Source: CBDBBY01 sp965205055 | GTDB lineage: Bacteria > Pseudomonadota > Alphaproteobacteria > Rhodobacterales > Rhodobacteraceae | Assembly: GCA_965205055.1 (NCBI GenBank) | Contig: OZ242030.1 | Coordinates: 620,001-684,000 of the forward strand | DNA length: 64,000 nucleotides | Direction: 5' to 3' | In this document: positions 43,491 through 53,019 of the stretch, piece by piece | Position numbering within the stretch: the first letter of the stretch is position 1 | How the letters are laid out: every line of letters begins with the position of its first letter | Program-made: the position numbers and the translations under genes | Notes under the pieces: generated by a model | What the model was told of the DNA's origin: nothing | Seen by the model: the letters and a program-made list of their open reading frames with translations, nothing else | Database searches by the model: none

Positions 43491-44399
43491 ATTCTGACCC
43501 GCAATCGCGAACGTCACAGACTGCTATGCATCGGCGCGCTTCTTTGGGATTACTTCGGGCGGGCGAATGACCCGCTTTCTCACTCTGAAGACCGGCCTGG
43601 AATCGTTTCCCGCTCTGTCGGCGGCGTCGCCTTCAATGTTGCCCGAGCGCTGCGCAAATTCGGTTTCACTCCGGAGCTAATCAGCGCAGTCGGCAGCGAA
43701 GCGGAAGGCGATGAACTCATACGCGCGGCGGAAGCGTGCGGCATACTCACTTCCGGCATCGTCCGCCCTGCCCGCTCGATTTCGGACAGCTGTCTGGTCG
43801 TCGAGGATCCTGATGGAATGATTGCAACGGTTGCAGATTGCAGATTGATCGAGGCGGTCGGCGTGAAGTTGGTCAGACATTCAAGAGCCGGAGAGCCGTC
43901 TTCGTCTGACGGCGTCGCGAATGCGTCAAGCCACGTCGTGCTTGACTGCAACCTGATGCAGAGTGCATTGATGGAATTCACGAATGGGAATGCTTTTCAT
44001 GGCGTAGAATTGAGCTTGGTTTCGGCCTCAATTGGCAAAATTGATCGAGCTTCTATTTTGCGAAACAGACCAGGCACCGCGCTTTATGCGAACTTGGAGG
44101 AAGCGCGCGTGCTGTTGTCTGAGGAGGTCTCCAGCGCGGCAGAAGGAGCAAGAGGCTTGGTAAAGCTTGGGTTCGAAAGGGCAATCGTCACGAACGGCAG
44201 TTCGACAGCGGCCGATGCCACGCGTGAAACATGTTGCGAACACAGCCCTGATCGAACTCGCCCGTTGAGATACTCGGGGGCTGGAGACCGGTTTGCGGCA
44301 GCGCACATTGCGGCGAGACTCAAGGGCAAAAATCAACCGGAAGCACTGGCATATGCCTGCGGCCGTGCTGGAGCGTACGTTTCAAATGCTGAAGAGTGA
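43491..44399 (+). CDS. PfkB-family sugar kinase, probable pseudouridine kinase, with abnormal start
   Basis: The frame gives about 302 residues. SVGGVAFNVARALRKFGFTPELISAVG is the PfkB N-terminal signature and SGAGDRFAAAHIAARLKG the C-terminal one, with the catalytic aspartate. It overlaps or abuts psuG, so it is best read as the kinase that makes pseudouridine 5'-phosphate. No ATG, GTG or TTG lies in frame before the conserved part. An ATG at 43476 is followed in frame by TGA at 43488. Translation must start at ATT or CTG (43491 or 43494), or the gene is disabled by the nonsense codon. Confidence 0.75.
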   Translation: MLTRNRERHRLLCIGALLWDYFGRANDPLSHSEDRPGIVSRSVGGVAFNVARALRKFGFTPELISAVGSEAEGDELIRAAEACGILTSGIVRPARSISDSCLVVEDPDGMIATVADCRLIEAVGVKLVRHSRAGEPSSSDGVANASSHVVLDCNLMQSALMEFTNGNAFHGVELSLVSASIGKIDRASILRNRPGTALYANLEEARVLLSEEVSSAAEGARGLVKLGFERAIVTNGSSTAADATRETCCEHSPDRTRPLRYSGAGDRFAAAHIAARLKGKNQPEALAYACGRAGAYVSNAEE

Positions 44400-44406
44400 A
44401 GCAGAA

Positions 44407-45330
44407 ATGATTGAAATAAAACAAGAATTGAAGGGCGGAGAGTCGGGCCCCCTTCCGGTTGTTGCTCTGGAGACCTCGATTGTTTCGCACGGCATGCCCT
44501 ACCCTGAGAATGTGTCCACAGCGCTGGAGGTCGAGGCGGCGGTTCGGGAGGCGGGTGGAATCCCGGCAACCGTGGGGATTGTCAACGGACGCATAAAAGT
44601 CGGGCTGTCGGAGGCGGAAATCGAACATTTCGGCCGAGCCGAAGGCATCCGGAAGGTAAGCCGTGCGGATTTGGCGGTCGCGATTGCCCGAGGCGACACT
44701 GGCGCGACTACCGTTTCCGCGACGATGTTGTGCGCGAAAGCTGCCGGGATCGAGGTGTTCGCTACGGGCGGAATCGGAGGCGTTCATTTCGGGGCGGAGG
44801 ACACATTCGACATATCGCAAGACCTGCATGAGCTGGCCCAAACAGCGGTTATCGTCGTTTCATCCGGGCCGAAAGCCATCTTGGACGTCGGAAAGACCCT
44901 TGAAGTGCTTGAGACCTTGGGCGTTCCGCTCGCGGCATACGGCCAGGACGAACTGCCTGCTTTCTGGTCCTCGTCTTCGGGTTGCAAAGCGCCGTTGAGG
45001 ATGGATCGTCCGGAAGAAATTGCGAATTCGTTCCTTGTGAGAAAGGAACTCGGCATTCCGGGAGGTTTCCTGGTCGCGAATCCTGTTCCTGCCCGTTTCG
45101 ACATTCCAAAAGATGTTTCAGAAAGCTGGATCAAACGCGCGCTTGATGAAGCGTCATCTCGTGCCGTTTCAGGCAAGGCCGTCACTCCGTTTCTGCTGAA
45201 CTCGATTCTGGAGATTTCTGATGGCCGCTCGATCGCATCGAATGTGGAATTGGTGAAAAGCAATGCCAAATTGGGCGCGAAGATTGCGAAGAAGATCGCT
45301 GACGCTGGTCGAACGCCAAAAACCCGCTAG
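44407..45330 (+). CDS. psuG: Pseudouridine-5'-phosphate glycosidase
   Basis: The product has 307 residues from the ATG at 44407; another in-frame ATG at 44389 overlaps the kinase end. PVVALETSIVSHGMPYPEN, RGDTGATTVSATMLCAKAAGI, FATGGIGGVHFGAEDTFDIS and the SGxKAILD-type segment SSGPKAILDVGKTLE, with its catalytic lysine, are all conserved. The enzyme splits pseudouridine 5'-phosphate into uracil and ribose 5-phosphate. Together with the upstream kinase it forms a pseudouridine salvage pair. Confidence 0.95.
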   Translation: MIEIKQELKGGESGPLPVVALETSIVSHGMPYPENVSTALEVEAAVREAGGIPATVGIVNGRIKVGLSEAEIEHFGRAEGIRKVSRADLAVAIARGDTGATTVSATMLCAKAAGIEVFATGGIGGVHFGAEDTFDISQDLHELAQTAVIVVSSGPKAILDVGKTLEVLETLGVPLAAYGQDELPAFWSSSSGCKAPLRMDRPEEIANSFLVRKELGIPGGFLVANPVPARFDIPKDVSESWIKRALDEASSRAVSGKAVTPFLLNSILEISDGRSIASNVELVKSNAKLGAKIAKKIADAGRTPKTR

Positions 45331-45407
45331 TTTGCTATTCGCATTTGATCTAATGTCGGTTGTTCGGGCTGGATTGGCAGCTTTGCTTTGCTCAAGAGCA
45401 ATTTGTT

Positions 45408-46157
45408 ATGGATGAAGACGAGAACGAAGACCGCTTCACAGCACCTAAGAAAAGGGCCGGTCTTTGGGCGAGTCTGCGCGCGAATTTCCTGACCGGCCTT
45501 GCAGTCGTGGCCCCCGTGGGGCTGACAATTTTCATTGTTTGGGAAGGAATCGGCATCATCGATTCCTGGGTGCTCTTCTGGATTCCGGACAAGTACGAGT
45601 GGGATTGGCTCACTCACATCGAGGTCTTCGGCGTGGACGTTCGAGGCGTCGGGGTCGTCATCTTTCTGATTTTCACGGTAATCATTGGATATTTCGCGAA
45701 AGGTCTGTTCGGCCGCTTCTTTCTGGGATGGGGCGAGTACATCGTATATCGGCTGCCTGTGGTGCGGACGGTTTACAATGCCCTGAAGCAGATCGCCGAA
45801 ACTGTCCTGAACAATACCGAGACTTCGTTCGACAAGGCGTGCCTGATTGAATATCCGAGGAAGGGCATCTGGGCAGTCGCCTTCTATTCTTCCGTGGCCA
45901 AGGACGAAATCCAAGAGAAGCCGCCTGTCGAAGGCAGACTTATCAGCGTTTTTCTGCCGACGACCCCGAATCCCACCTCCGGCTTCTTGCTGGTTGTTCC
46001 GGAGTCGGACGTTATTTTCCTCAAAATGTCGGTTGAAGACGCGGCGAAATTCGTGATTTCGGCGGGTCTGGTCTACCCGTCCAAGGAAGACGACAAACGA
46101 AGGCGGGCAATCACCAGACGCAGGGCGTCGAAGGATTCCGGTTCCGAATCTGACTGA
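45408..46157 (+). CDS. DUF502 family membrane protein
   Basis: The product has 249 residues from the ATG at 45408. Two membrane segments, LRANFLTGLAVVAPVGLTIF and GVGVVIFLIFTVIIGYFAKG, are followed by the conserved IVYRLPVVRTVYNALKQI and FLPTTPNPTSGFLLVVPESDV. The family is widespread in proteobacteria and its function is unknown. The C terminus is basic (KRRRAITRRRASK). It follows psuG in the same direction after 77 bp. Confidence 0.9.
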   Translation: MDEDENEDRFTAPKKRAGLWASLRANFLTGLAVVAPVGLTIFIVWEGIGIIDSWVLFWIPDKYEWDWLTHIEVFGVDVRGVGVVIFLIFTVIIGYFAKGLFGRFFLGWGEYIVYRLPVVRTVYNALKQIAETVLNNTETSFDKACLIEYPRKGIWAVAFYSSVAKDEIQEKPPVEGRLISVFLPTTPNPTSGFLLVVPESDVIFLKMSVEDAAKFVISAGLVYPSKEDDKRRRAITRRRASKDSGSESD

Positions 46158-46324
46158 CACTCAAATGCGTCAGCGGGCAATTTGGAGTTTTCCTTCAGCT
46201 ATGCGCCATTTTGGCGCCGATTTTCATTGCCAGCTCGCGCGGGCGTTGGCGGCCAAGACCCGCCTTGGCATTTGGCGGCCGTTGCCTATGATCGCCGGCG
46301 AGGAGCCGCGCATAGCTTTTGCCG

Positions 46325-48139
46325 CTATTCTTCATGCCACCAGACATCCGGCTGCCATCCGATCCAGTGGCCGTAGATCGGCAGGTATTCAGGGAACTTC
46401 AGTTCTTTCTTGTGCGCAATTCTTGAATAGTCCGAATACCAGACCGGAATGACATACCGGCCTGATGTGAGCGCCCTATCCAGCGCCTTGACGGCTGAGC
46501 GGAAATCGTCCTGTGTCCGGCCTTCAAGTATGGCGACAATCAGGCCGTCGACCGCCGGGCTGTTCACGCCCATGTAATTGCGCGTTCCTTCGGCCGTGAC
46601 GCCGTCGCTTCCCCAATAGAGTTTCTGCTCGTTGCCAGGGCTGAGCGAAAGTCCCCAACGATACCAGATCATGTCGTAGTCGTAGCTGATCACCCGCTCT
46701 CGATACTGGGCGCTGTCGATCGAGACCACGCGCGTTTCGATGCCGAGGCGCTTGAGCGATTCAGTGAAAATGTTCGCAACCGAGCGAATTATGTCCGACC
46801 CTTGGACAAGAAGTATCTCGAACTCGAATGGCTCTCCGGCTTCATTCCGGAGAACGCCTTCCGAATCAGCGGTCCAGCCTGCTTCCTCCAGTATTGCGAT
46901 GGCCTTTCGGATGTTGGCTCGGTTACGCTCGGTCCCGTCGGATTCAGGAAGCGAATATCCTTCAAGTGCGCCCGGAATCAAATGGTCCTGAAACTGAACC
47001 AATAGCGATCTGACCTTGCCGTCTGCAGGAGCATGATTCATTCCCAGCACTGAATTCGAAAAGTAGGATGTAATTCTTGCCTCGGTGCCGCCGTTGAGCG
47101 TGTTGTTGATGAACTCGAAATTGAATGCATGAATCAAGGCATCGCGAACTCGCCAATCGCTGAATACGCTCTTGCGCGTGTTGAACACGAAGCCGCCTAT
47201 TCCCGACGGGCGCCGATGAGGGACCTCGGACTTGACGATTTCGCCGCTCCTCACCGCCGGGAAATCGTAATTCGTCGTCCATTTCAGCGCGTCCCACTCA
47301 GTGTAAGTATCGAATTCTCCGGCCTTGAATGCTTCGAACACGGCGACGCTGTCGCCGAAATACTCGTATGAAATCTCGTCGAAGTTGTTTCGGCCCTTGT
47401 TGAAGCCCAGATTGCGTCCCCAGTATTCCGGGTTGCGTTTGAAAGTTACGGATCTTCCGGTCTCAAAGTTGTCCAAAACGTAGGGGCCGGATCCGATCGG
47501 AATGTCGAGCGAGCTTTCGGCAAAATCCCTGCCGTCCCACTGCGCCTTCTGCAATATAGGCCTTAGCCCCAGTATCAGGGGCAATTCCCGGTCGACGGTG
47601 TTGAAGGTGAACTTCAACGACCTCGGTCCTGTCTGCGCCATCGAGTCGATTTTTTTCCAAGCGGTCCAATAACGCGGGTTGCCCTCGGTGCCCAAAGTTT
47701 CGAACGACCACATCACGTCATCGACGGTGACTGGAGAGCCGTCGGAAAATCGCGCCTCTTCTCGAAGCGTGAATTCGACCCAGTTGCGCCCCTCGTCCGT
47801 TTCGATGGTTTCAGCCAGCAGCCCGTAGAGTGAAAACGGTTCATCCCAGTTCCGGCCCATGAGCGTTTCATAGACGTGGGTCCTGATCGCAGCGGGCGAC
47901 CTTCCCTTGAGAATGTAAGGATTCAAGGAATCAAACGTTCCGCCGACTCCGTAAGCAATGCGACCGCCTTTCGGCGCATCCGGATTCGCATAAGCGAGCG
48001 ATTCGAATCCGTCGGAGAGAACCGGATTTCCGTACATCGCGATTCCATGCATCGGCTCTCCGGTCGCCGCGAGCGGCGAAAAAATGATCGACGATGCGCC
48101 AAGAAAAGCGGCGCACGCTCCTGACAATGCTCGTGACAT
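46325..48139 (-). CDS. Peptide ABC transporter binding protein, family 5, YejA-like
   Basis: The product has about 604 residues from the ATG at 48139. The N terminus MSRALSGACAAFLGASSIIF is a signal peptide. HGIAMYGNPVLSDGFESLAYANPDAPKGG is the characteristic opening of YejA-type proteins, and FDSLNPYILKG follows. They feed oligopeptides or microcin C to the YejBEF transporter. No permease or ATPase gene is adjacent, so it is an orphan here. It is convergent with the DUF502 gene. Confidence 0.9.
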   Translation of the reverse strand: MSRALSGACAAFLGASSIIFSPLAATGEPMHGIAMYGNPVLSDGFESLAYANPDAPKGGRIAYGVGGTFDSLNPYILKGRSPAAIRTHVYETLMGRNWDEPFSLYGLLAETIETDEGRNWVEFTLREEARFSDGSPVTVDDVMWSFETLGTEGNPRYWTAWKKIDSMAQTGPRSLKFTFNTVDRELPLILGLRPILQKAQWDGRDFAESSLDIPIGSGPYVLDNFETGRSVTFKRNPEYWGRNLGFNKGRNNFDEISYEYFGDSVAVFEAFKAGEFDTYTEWDALKWTTNYDFPAVRSGEIVKSEVPHRRPSGIGGFVFNTRKSVFSDWRVRDALIHAFNFEFINNTLNGGTEARITSYFSNSVLGMNHAPADGKVRSLLVQFQDHLIPGALEGYSLPESDGTERNRANIRKAIAILEEAGWTADSEGVLRNEAGEPFEFEILLVQGSDIIRSVANIFTESLKRLGIETRVVSIDSAQYRERVISYDYDMIWYRWGLSLSPGNEQKLYWGSDGVTAEGTRNYMGVNSPAVDGLIVAILEGRTQDDFRSAVKALDRALTSGRYVIPVWYSDYSRIAHKKELKFPEYLPIYGHWIGWQPDVWWHEE

Positions 48140-48231
48140 ATCGGCAACACCTTTGCTGACATTGAGACGCAGACTGATTACTCGAACAATTAGGTCTTGG
48201 AAACTAAGATAAACGAGACTAATAGAGTGGC

Positions 48232-48306
48232 TACTGCTCGATAGGTTTCTTGCCTGTATGAAACCTGCCTCAATACTCAAAGCCCGCTTCCGAGCGGGCT
48301 TTTTTT
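48232..48306 (+). ncRNA. Candidate small RNA ending in a strong terminator
   Basis: A strong intrinsic terminator (AAAGCCCGCT at 48279-48288 pairing with AGCGGGCTTT at 48293-48302, then a T run) lies where no plus-strand gene precedes it for 2 kb. Just upstream a second hairpin pairs AGGTTTC with GAAACCT (48243-48249, 48260-48266). A possible promoter is TTGGAA at 48197-48202 and TAATAG at 48220-48225 with 17 bp between. Together these fit an RNA of about 75 nt. hfq is present in the window. No known family was recognised. Confidence 0.5.
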
Positions 48307-48417
48307 ATTTCTACCGATTTTCTTGCCGAGGTCAAACACTCCGGGCGATGTATCGAACACAGATAAGAATATTACATAATATCAATAATTTAAATTGAAT
48401 CCTACACAATTTGAAGC

Positions 48418-48464
48418 GCGGCGAGCCCGGAAATGCCGCGCTGCAGCAATTCCGGGCTCGCCGC
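48418..48464. repeat. Perfect 15-bp intergenic hairpin
   Basis: GCGGCGAGCCCGGAA at 48418-48432 pairs exactly with 48450-48464 around a 17-nt loop. It sits in an otherwise AT-rich gap and has no T run, so it is not a typical terminator. No gene lies between the YejA-like start at 48139 and the SDR start at 48742. Confidence 0.7.
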
Positions 48465-48741
48465 CTCCCGCCAATCGACGCTTCTTTGCATGCGCAGCAA
48501 TTCGATGCTTGCTAGGCGCGGCGAATGTTCGCTAGATCGGCTCTTCTATCGGTTGCTAGTGAAAGCTAGCCATCGGTCAAATTGCTGGAAGTTCGAAGAA
48601 CGTTCCTTTTTTGTTTGGATATCGAGGCTGCCGCATCAATGAGAATCGGTCCCGACAGTAAAATTCGCGGAAGCGCTTCACGGGTTCATGCAATACACGC
48701 AGGGAATCGTTGATTGGAAATGTTCAAGAGGAATTTGCCAA

Positions 48742-49515
48742 GTGCAGCTTGAAGGAAAGAAGGCCGTCGTGACCGGCTCCACTTCTGGAATTGGCTTGGC
48801 GGTCGCGGAAGAATTCGCCAGGAACGGTGCAGACGTGGTTTTGAATTCATTTGAGGACTTGCCTGCCAATTTCGCCCTTGCTGAAAGTATCGGCAGGCGA
48901 TTCGGACGAAATGCGCAATTCGTCTGCGCCGATATGGAAGATCCGGCACAGTGCAGACAATTGATCGAGCGATCCGCTCCTGTAGACATTCTGGTCAACA
49001 ATGCCGGCATCCAGCACGTGGATCCTGTCGAGCGATTTCCTATCGAGGCTTGGGAGCGAATCATCTCAATAAATCTGTCGTCCGCATTCAATACGACCGC
49101 CGCGGCGCTGACGGGAATGCGAGAAAACCGATGGGGTAGAATAATCAACATTTCCTCCGCCCACGGTTTGACCGCCTCGCCCTACAAGTCGGCATACATT
49201 TCAGCGAAGCACGGCCTGATCGGACTCACGAAAACGGTGGCCCTTGAAACGGCGGAGGAACCCATCACGTGCAATGCCATCTGTCCGGGGTATGTTCGAA
49301 CCCCGCTCGTCGAAGCTCAGATCCCAAGCCAAATGGCTGCGCACAGCATGGATCGCGACACGGTTGTTCGGGAAATCATGCTCGCGCGCCAGCCGTCGAG
49401 GGAATTCGTCACGGTCGAGCAGATTGCGGGGGTCGCCCTGTTTCTATGTTCAGAAAGCGCCAGCCAGATTACCGGAACTTGCGTTTCGGTCGACGGCGGA
49501 TGGACCGCGCTCTGA
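48742..49515 (+). CDS. Short-chain dehydrogenase, probable D-beta-hydroxybutyrate dehydrogenase
   Basis: The product has 257 residues from a GTG at 48742 with AGAGGAA upstream. TGSTSGIGLAVAEEFARNGA is the NAD-binding motif, VNNAGIQHV the second, and ISSAHGLTASPYKSAYISAKHG holds the catalytic Ser, Tyr and Lys in the form typical of 3-hydroxybutyrate dehydrogenases. The C terminus VSVDGGWTAL is standard. It would interconvert 3-hydroxybutyrate and acetoacetate, for example in polyhydroxybutyrate use. The gene converges on mfd with 21 bp between stops. Confidence 0.85.
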   Translation: MQLEGKKAVVTGSTSGIGLAVAEEFARNGADVVLNSFEDLPANFALAESIGRRFGRNAQFVCADMEDPAQCRQLIERSAPVDILVNNAGIQHVDPVERFPIEAWERIISINLSSAFNTTAAALTGMRENRWGRIINISSAHGLTASPYKSAYISAKHGLIGLTKTVALETAEEPITCNAICPGYVRTPLVEAQIPSQMAAHSMDRDTVVREIMLARQPSREFVTVEQIAGVALFLCSESASQITGTCVSVDGGWTAL

Positions 49516-49536
49516 CTTGGAGGCCCGCCGCTTCAA

Positions 49537-52500
49537 TTATTTCGGCGCCGAGATTTTGGCCAAGTCTCTCGAAATTGTGGTGATGCCGTTCAGTTTTGAG
49601 TCGGCGTTGAGCCAGTTTCTTCGGAGAACAAGACGATTGCCTTTAAGTTTTGCTCTGCCCGCCTGCGATTCGATATAGTGAACCAGCCGCCGCGGATCCG
49701 GGTAGCTGTTTTCTTGAAATGAGACCGTCGCTCCCTTCGGTCCAGCGTCGATTCGCGAGATTCCCGCCTTCCGGCAAAACGCTTTGACATGAAGAAGCTT
49801 GATCAAAGTCGATGTTTCGGGCGGCATGGGGCCGAACCTGTCGACGAGCTCCGCGCCTATTCCCTCAAGTTCCCTTATTGAAGCAATTGATCCCATTCGA
49901 CGGTAAAGGCCCAGCCTGACGTCAGGGTCCGATACGTAGGATTCAGGCAACCCTACCGCCAATCCGAGATTCAACTCGGGCGTCCAATCTTCATTGCTTG
50001 CGCCCTGCGCGTCGATCTGTCCCGAATTCAGCTTGGCAATCGCTTCCTTCAGCATGCTTTGGTAGAGTTCGACGCCGACCTCGCGGATGTGCCCCGACTG
50101 GTCTTTGCCGAGGAGATTGCCGGCTCCCCTGATATCCAGATCGTGCGCCGCCAACGAGAATCCTGCTCCCAAAGAGTCCAAGCTTTCGAAAATCCGCAAA
50201 CGCCGCTTTGCCCCTTCTGTAAGCTTTGCGTTGCGTTTGTAGGTGATGAACGCGTAGGCGCGCAGCCCCGATCGCCCTACTCGTCCCCGAATCTGATGAA
50301 GTTGAGCCAGTCCGAATCTGTCGGATCGATGAATGACTATCGTGTTCGCGGTCGGCACGTCCAATCCGGAAGCGATGATTGTCGTCGAGAGCAGAACATC
50401 GAATTCGCCGTTGAAAAATGCGGTTGTCCTCGATTCAAGCTCTTTCGACGGCAGTTGCCCATGGGCCGATACATACTTGATTTCCGGCACGAGGTCGGAA
50501 AGGAATTCTTCGATCTCGGCCATGTCTCCAATCCGGGGAACCACGAAAAAGCTTTGTCCTCGCCGGTAATGTTCCCGCAAAAGCGCTTCACGGATCGTTA
50601 CGGGATCGAATTCGGTCACGTAGGTCCGAACAGAAAGCCTGTCGGCGGGCGGCGTCGCGATTATTGACAGATCCCTGACGCTTGAGAGGGCCAATTGCAT
50701 CGACCGCGGGATCGGTGTTGCGGAGAGCGTCAGCACGTGCACATCTGTTCGGAGTTGCTTGAGCCGCTCCTTCTGGGCAACCCCGAAATTGTGCTCCTCG
50801 TCTATGATCAGCAGACCCAATTTCTTGAAATTTATGCTTTTTGACAGCAGCGCATGTGTTCCGATCGCGATGTCGACAGTGCCATCGGATATTCCTGATT
50901 TTGCATTCGCGGCTTCCTTCGCTCCAACGATGCGGGAGAGCTGTCGGATAACAATCGGAAAGCCGTGGAACCTGGATTCGAAGGTTTCAAAATGCTGGTT
51001 CACCAAAAGAGTCGTCGGCGCGACCAATGCGATCTGAAAACCGGACATTGCGGCGAGAAACGCGGCGCGCATTGCGATTTCGGTTTTCCCGAACCCAACG
51101 TCGCCGCAGATCAGCCGATCCATCGGCGTGCCGGAACTCAAATCTTCCATCACATCGGCCGCTGCCGTGTTTTGGTCGTCCGTATCATTGTAAAGAAAGC
51201 GAGCAAGGAAGTTCTCCCACGCTTGTTCGTCCCGGACCATCTTGGGTCCCGACCTGACCTCGCGCTGAGCGGCGACTCTCATGAGTTGGTCGGCAATTTC
51301 GAGAATATTCTTTTTTAGTCTGGACTTGCGCTCCTGCCACGCCGCTGCGCCCAAACGATCCAATGCAATGTCTCCGGAACCATAGCGCGACAAAATCTCA
51401 ATGTTTTCAACGGGTACGTACAGTTTGTCTCCCCCCGCGTATTCAAGCGCGAGGCAGTCATGAGGCGCCCCGGATACGGTGATGGTCTGAAGGCCGAGGT
51501 AACGCCCGACGCCATGGTCGGAATGGACCACCAATTCGCCCTGCGCGAGGCTGCCGACCTCTTGCAGGAAATCGGATGCTTTCTTTCTCGTCGCAGCAGT
51601 GCTTCCGATACGCTCGCCGAATATGTCCTGCTCCGACACAATGCAGTAGCCAGGCGCAACAAAGCCTTGATTCAATTGCCAAACCGCCAGACTGACATTG
51701 TCTGGCTTTCCAGTAATGCCCCCGGCGTTCTCGATGAAGCTGACGCGTTCGACCCCGTGATCGACCAGCATTTGCTTTAGCCTCTCACGCGACCCTTCGG
51801 TCCAGCACGCGATGACGACTTGAGTCGATTTTCTTTTCGTCTGAACGTAAGTTGCGAGAGCTTCCAGCAATGAAAGGCTTTCCTGCTGCCTTTCGACCGA
51901 AAACAATTTTCCTGGCCGACCGCCGGCATCAAGCACTCCGAGGCCTGTGGGAAGTTTTTGGGGATACAGCCACTTTACCGTTCTATCCTTCAGGATCTCG
52001 GAACCTTGATTCGGCGACAAATAGAAAAGCTCGGGTCGGGCAGCTCGGCCGAAATCCCCTCCTTTCGGTTTGACCCGACCGAATTCCACGCGGGATTCGT
52101 ACAGTCCCGCCACCGTCTCCCAACGCTTTTCCCATTGCTCCCTTACGTCGTAGTCCACGAAAATCGCCGCATCCGGCAAGTAACCGAACAGCGTTTCGAG
52201 CCTTGCGTGAAAGAACGGAAGCCAGTGCTCCATTCCGGCGAATCCCCGGCCTTCCGTCACTGATTCGTACAAGTGATCGCCGGAGCCGGGGTTTCCGAAT
52301 TCCGTGCGATACATGCTTCTGAATCTGCTTATCGCATCGGGGTTGAGAACTACTTCTGAAACCGCTGAAAATTCGGCATTTTTCAGCTTTCCTGTAGTGC
52401 GTTGGGATACCGGGTCGTATCTCCGAAGGCCGTCGACTACATCTCCGAAAAAGTCCATTCGGACGGGTTGTGCCATTCCGGGAGGAAACACATCGATTAT

Positions 52501-53019
52501 GCCGCCCCTTATCGCGAATTCGCCGCGCGACACGGCCATCGGCGCTCGGACGAAACCCATATGCAAGAAGTAATTCTTTAGATTTTCTTCGCCGACCCGC
52601 TGCCCTTCCGATATCCTGAACATGGTTTTGTTCAACCAATCCTTTGAAGGCAGCAACTGCATTGCTGCGTTCAGCGTCGTCAGGCACACAAACGGTTCAC
52701 TCTTTCCGAGCCGGAGGATGGCCGAAAGTCCGCCGAGCCTCCTGGCGACAATGTCCGTATTTGGCGAAATGCGGCTGTACGGCGGACAATCCCATGCAGG
52801 AATCACCTGCACAGATGTTTCCGGCCTATAGAAATCCAGCGCGCGCCGCATCGCTTCGGCACGCTTTATTTCTCTGGCGATGAATAGAACAGTACCGCTT
52901 GCCCGATCAAGCTCTTGCAAGAGCAGCTTGGCGTCGTAGCCTTCCGGAGCTCCACAGATTTTGGTGTGATTTTCGTTCAATTCCAGGCTCGTCCAATGCG
53001 ACGCATCGCCCGTCCTCAA
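49537..53019 (-). CDS. mfd: Transcription-repair coupling factor Mfd
   Basis: The product has 1160 residues, the normal size. An N-terminal UvrB-like region (PYSRISPNTDIVARRLGGLSA) is followed by an RNA polymerase interaction domain (LVVHSDHGVGRYLGL). The translocase domain has Walker A ICGDVGFGKTEIA, the box LLIIDEEHNFGV, TLSATPIPRSM and QIRGRVGRSG. The C-terminal D7 domain is present. Mfd removes stalled RNA polymerase at lesions and recruits UvrA. Confidence 0.97.
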   Translation of the reverse strand: MRTGDASHWTSLELNENHTKICGAPEGYDAKLLLQELDRASGTVLFIAREIKRAEAMRRALDFYRPETSVQVIPAWDCPPYSRISPNTDIVARRLGGLSAILRLGKSEPFVCLTTLNAAMQLLPSKDWLNKTMFRISEGQRVGEENLKNYFLHMGFVRAPMAVSRGEFAIRGGIIDVFPPGMAQPVRMDFFGDVVDGLRRYDPVSQRTTGKLKNAEFSAVSEVVLNPDAISRFRSMYRTEFGNPGSGDHLYESVTEGRGFAGMEHWLPFFHARLETLFGYLPDAAIFVDYDVREQWEKRWETVAGLYESRVEFGRVKPKGGDFGRAARPELFYLSPNQGSEILKDRTVKWLYPQKLPTGLGVLDAGGRPGKLFSVERQQESLSLLEALATYVQTKRKSTQVVIACWTEGSRERLKQMLVDHGVERVSFIENAGGITGKPDNVSLAVWQLNQGFVAPGYCIVSEQDIFGERIGSTAATRKKASDFLQEVGSLAQGELVVHSDHGVGRYLGLQTITVSGAPHDCLALEYAGGDKLYVPVENIEILSRYGSGDIALDRLGAAAWQERKSRLKKNILEIADQLMRVAAQREVRSGPKMVRDEQAWENFLARFLYNDTDDQNTAAADVMEDLSSGTPMDRLICGDVGFGKTEIAMRAAFLAAMSGFQIALVAPTTLLVNQHFETFESRFHGFPIVIRQLSRIVGAKEAANAKSGISDGTVDIAIGTHALLSKSINFKKLGLLIIDEEHNFGVAQKERLKQLRTDVHVLTLSATPIPRSMQLALSSVRDLSIIATPPADRLSVRTYVTEFDPVTIREALLREHYRRGQSFFVVPRIGDMAEIEEFLSDLVPEIKYVSAHGQLPSKELESRTTAFFNGEFDVLLSTTIIASGLDVPTANTIVIHRSDRFGLAQLHQIRGRVGRSGLRAYAFITYKRNAKLTEGAKRRLRIFESLDSLGAGFSLAAHDLDIRGAGNLLGKDQSGHIREVGVELYQSMLKEAIAKLNSGQIDAQGASNEDWTPELNLGLAVGLPESYVSDPDVRLGLYRRMGSIASIRELEGIGAELVDRFGPMPPETSTLIKLLHVKAFCRKAGISRIDAGPKGATVSFQENSYPDPRRLVHYIESQAGRAKLKGNRLVLRRNWLNADSKLNGITTISRDLAKISAPK

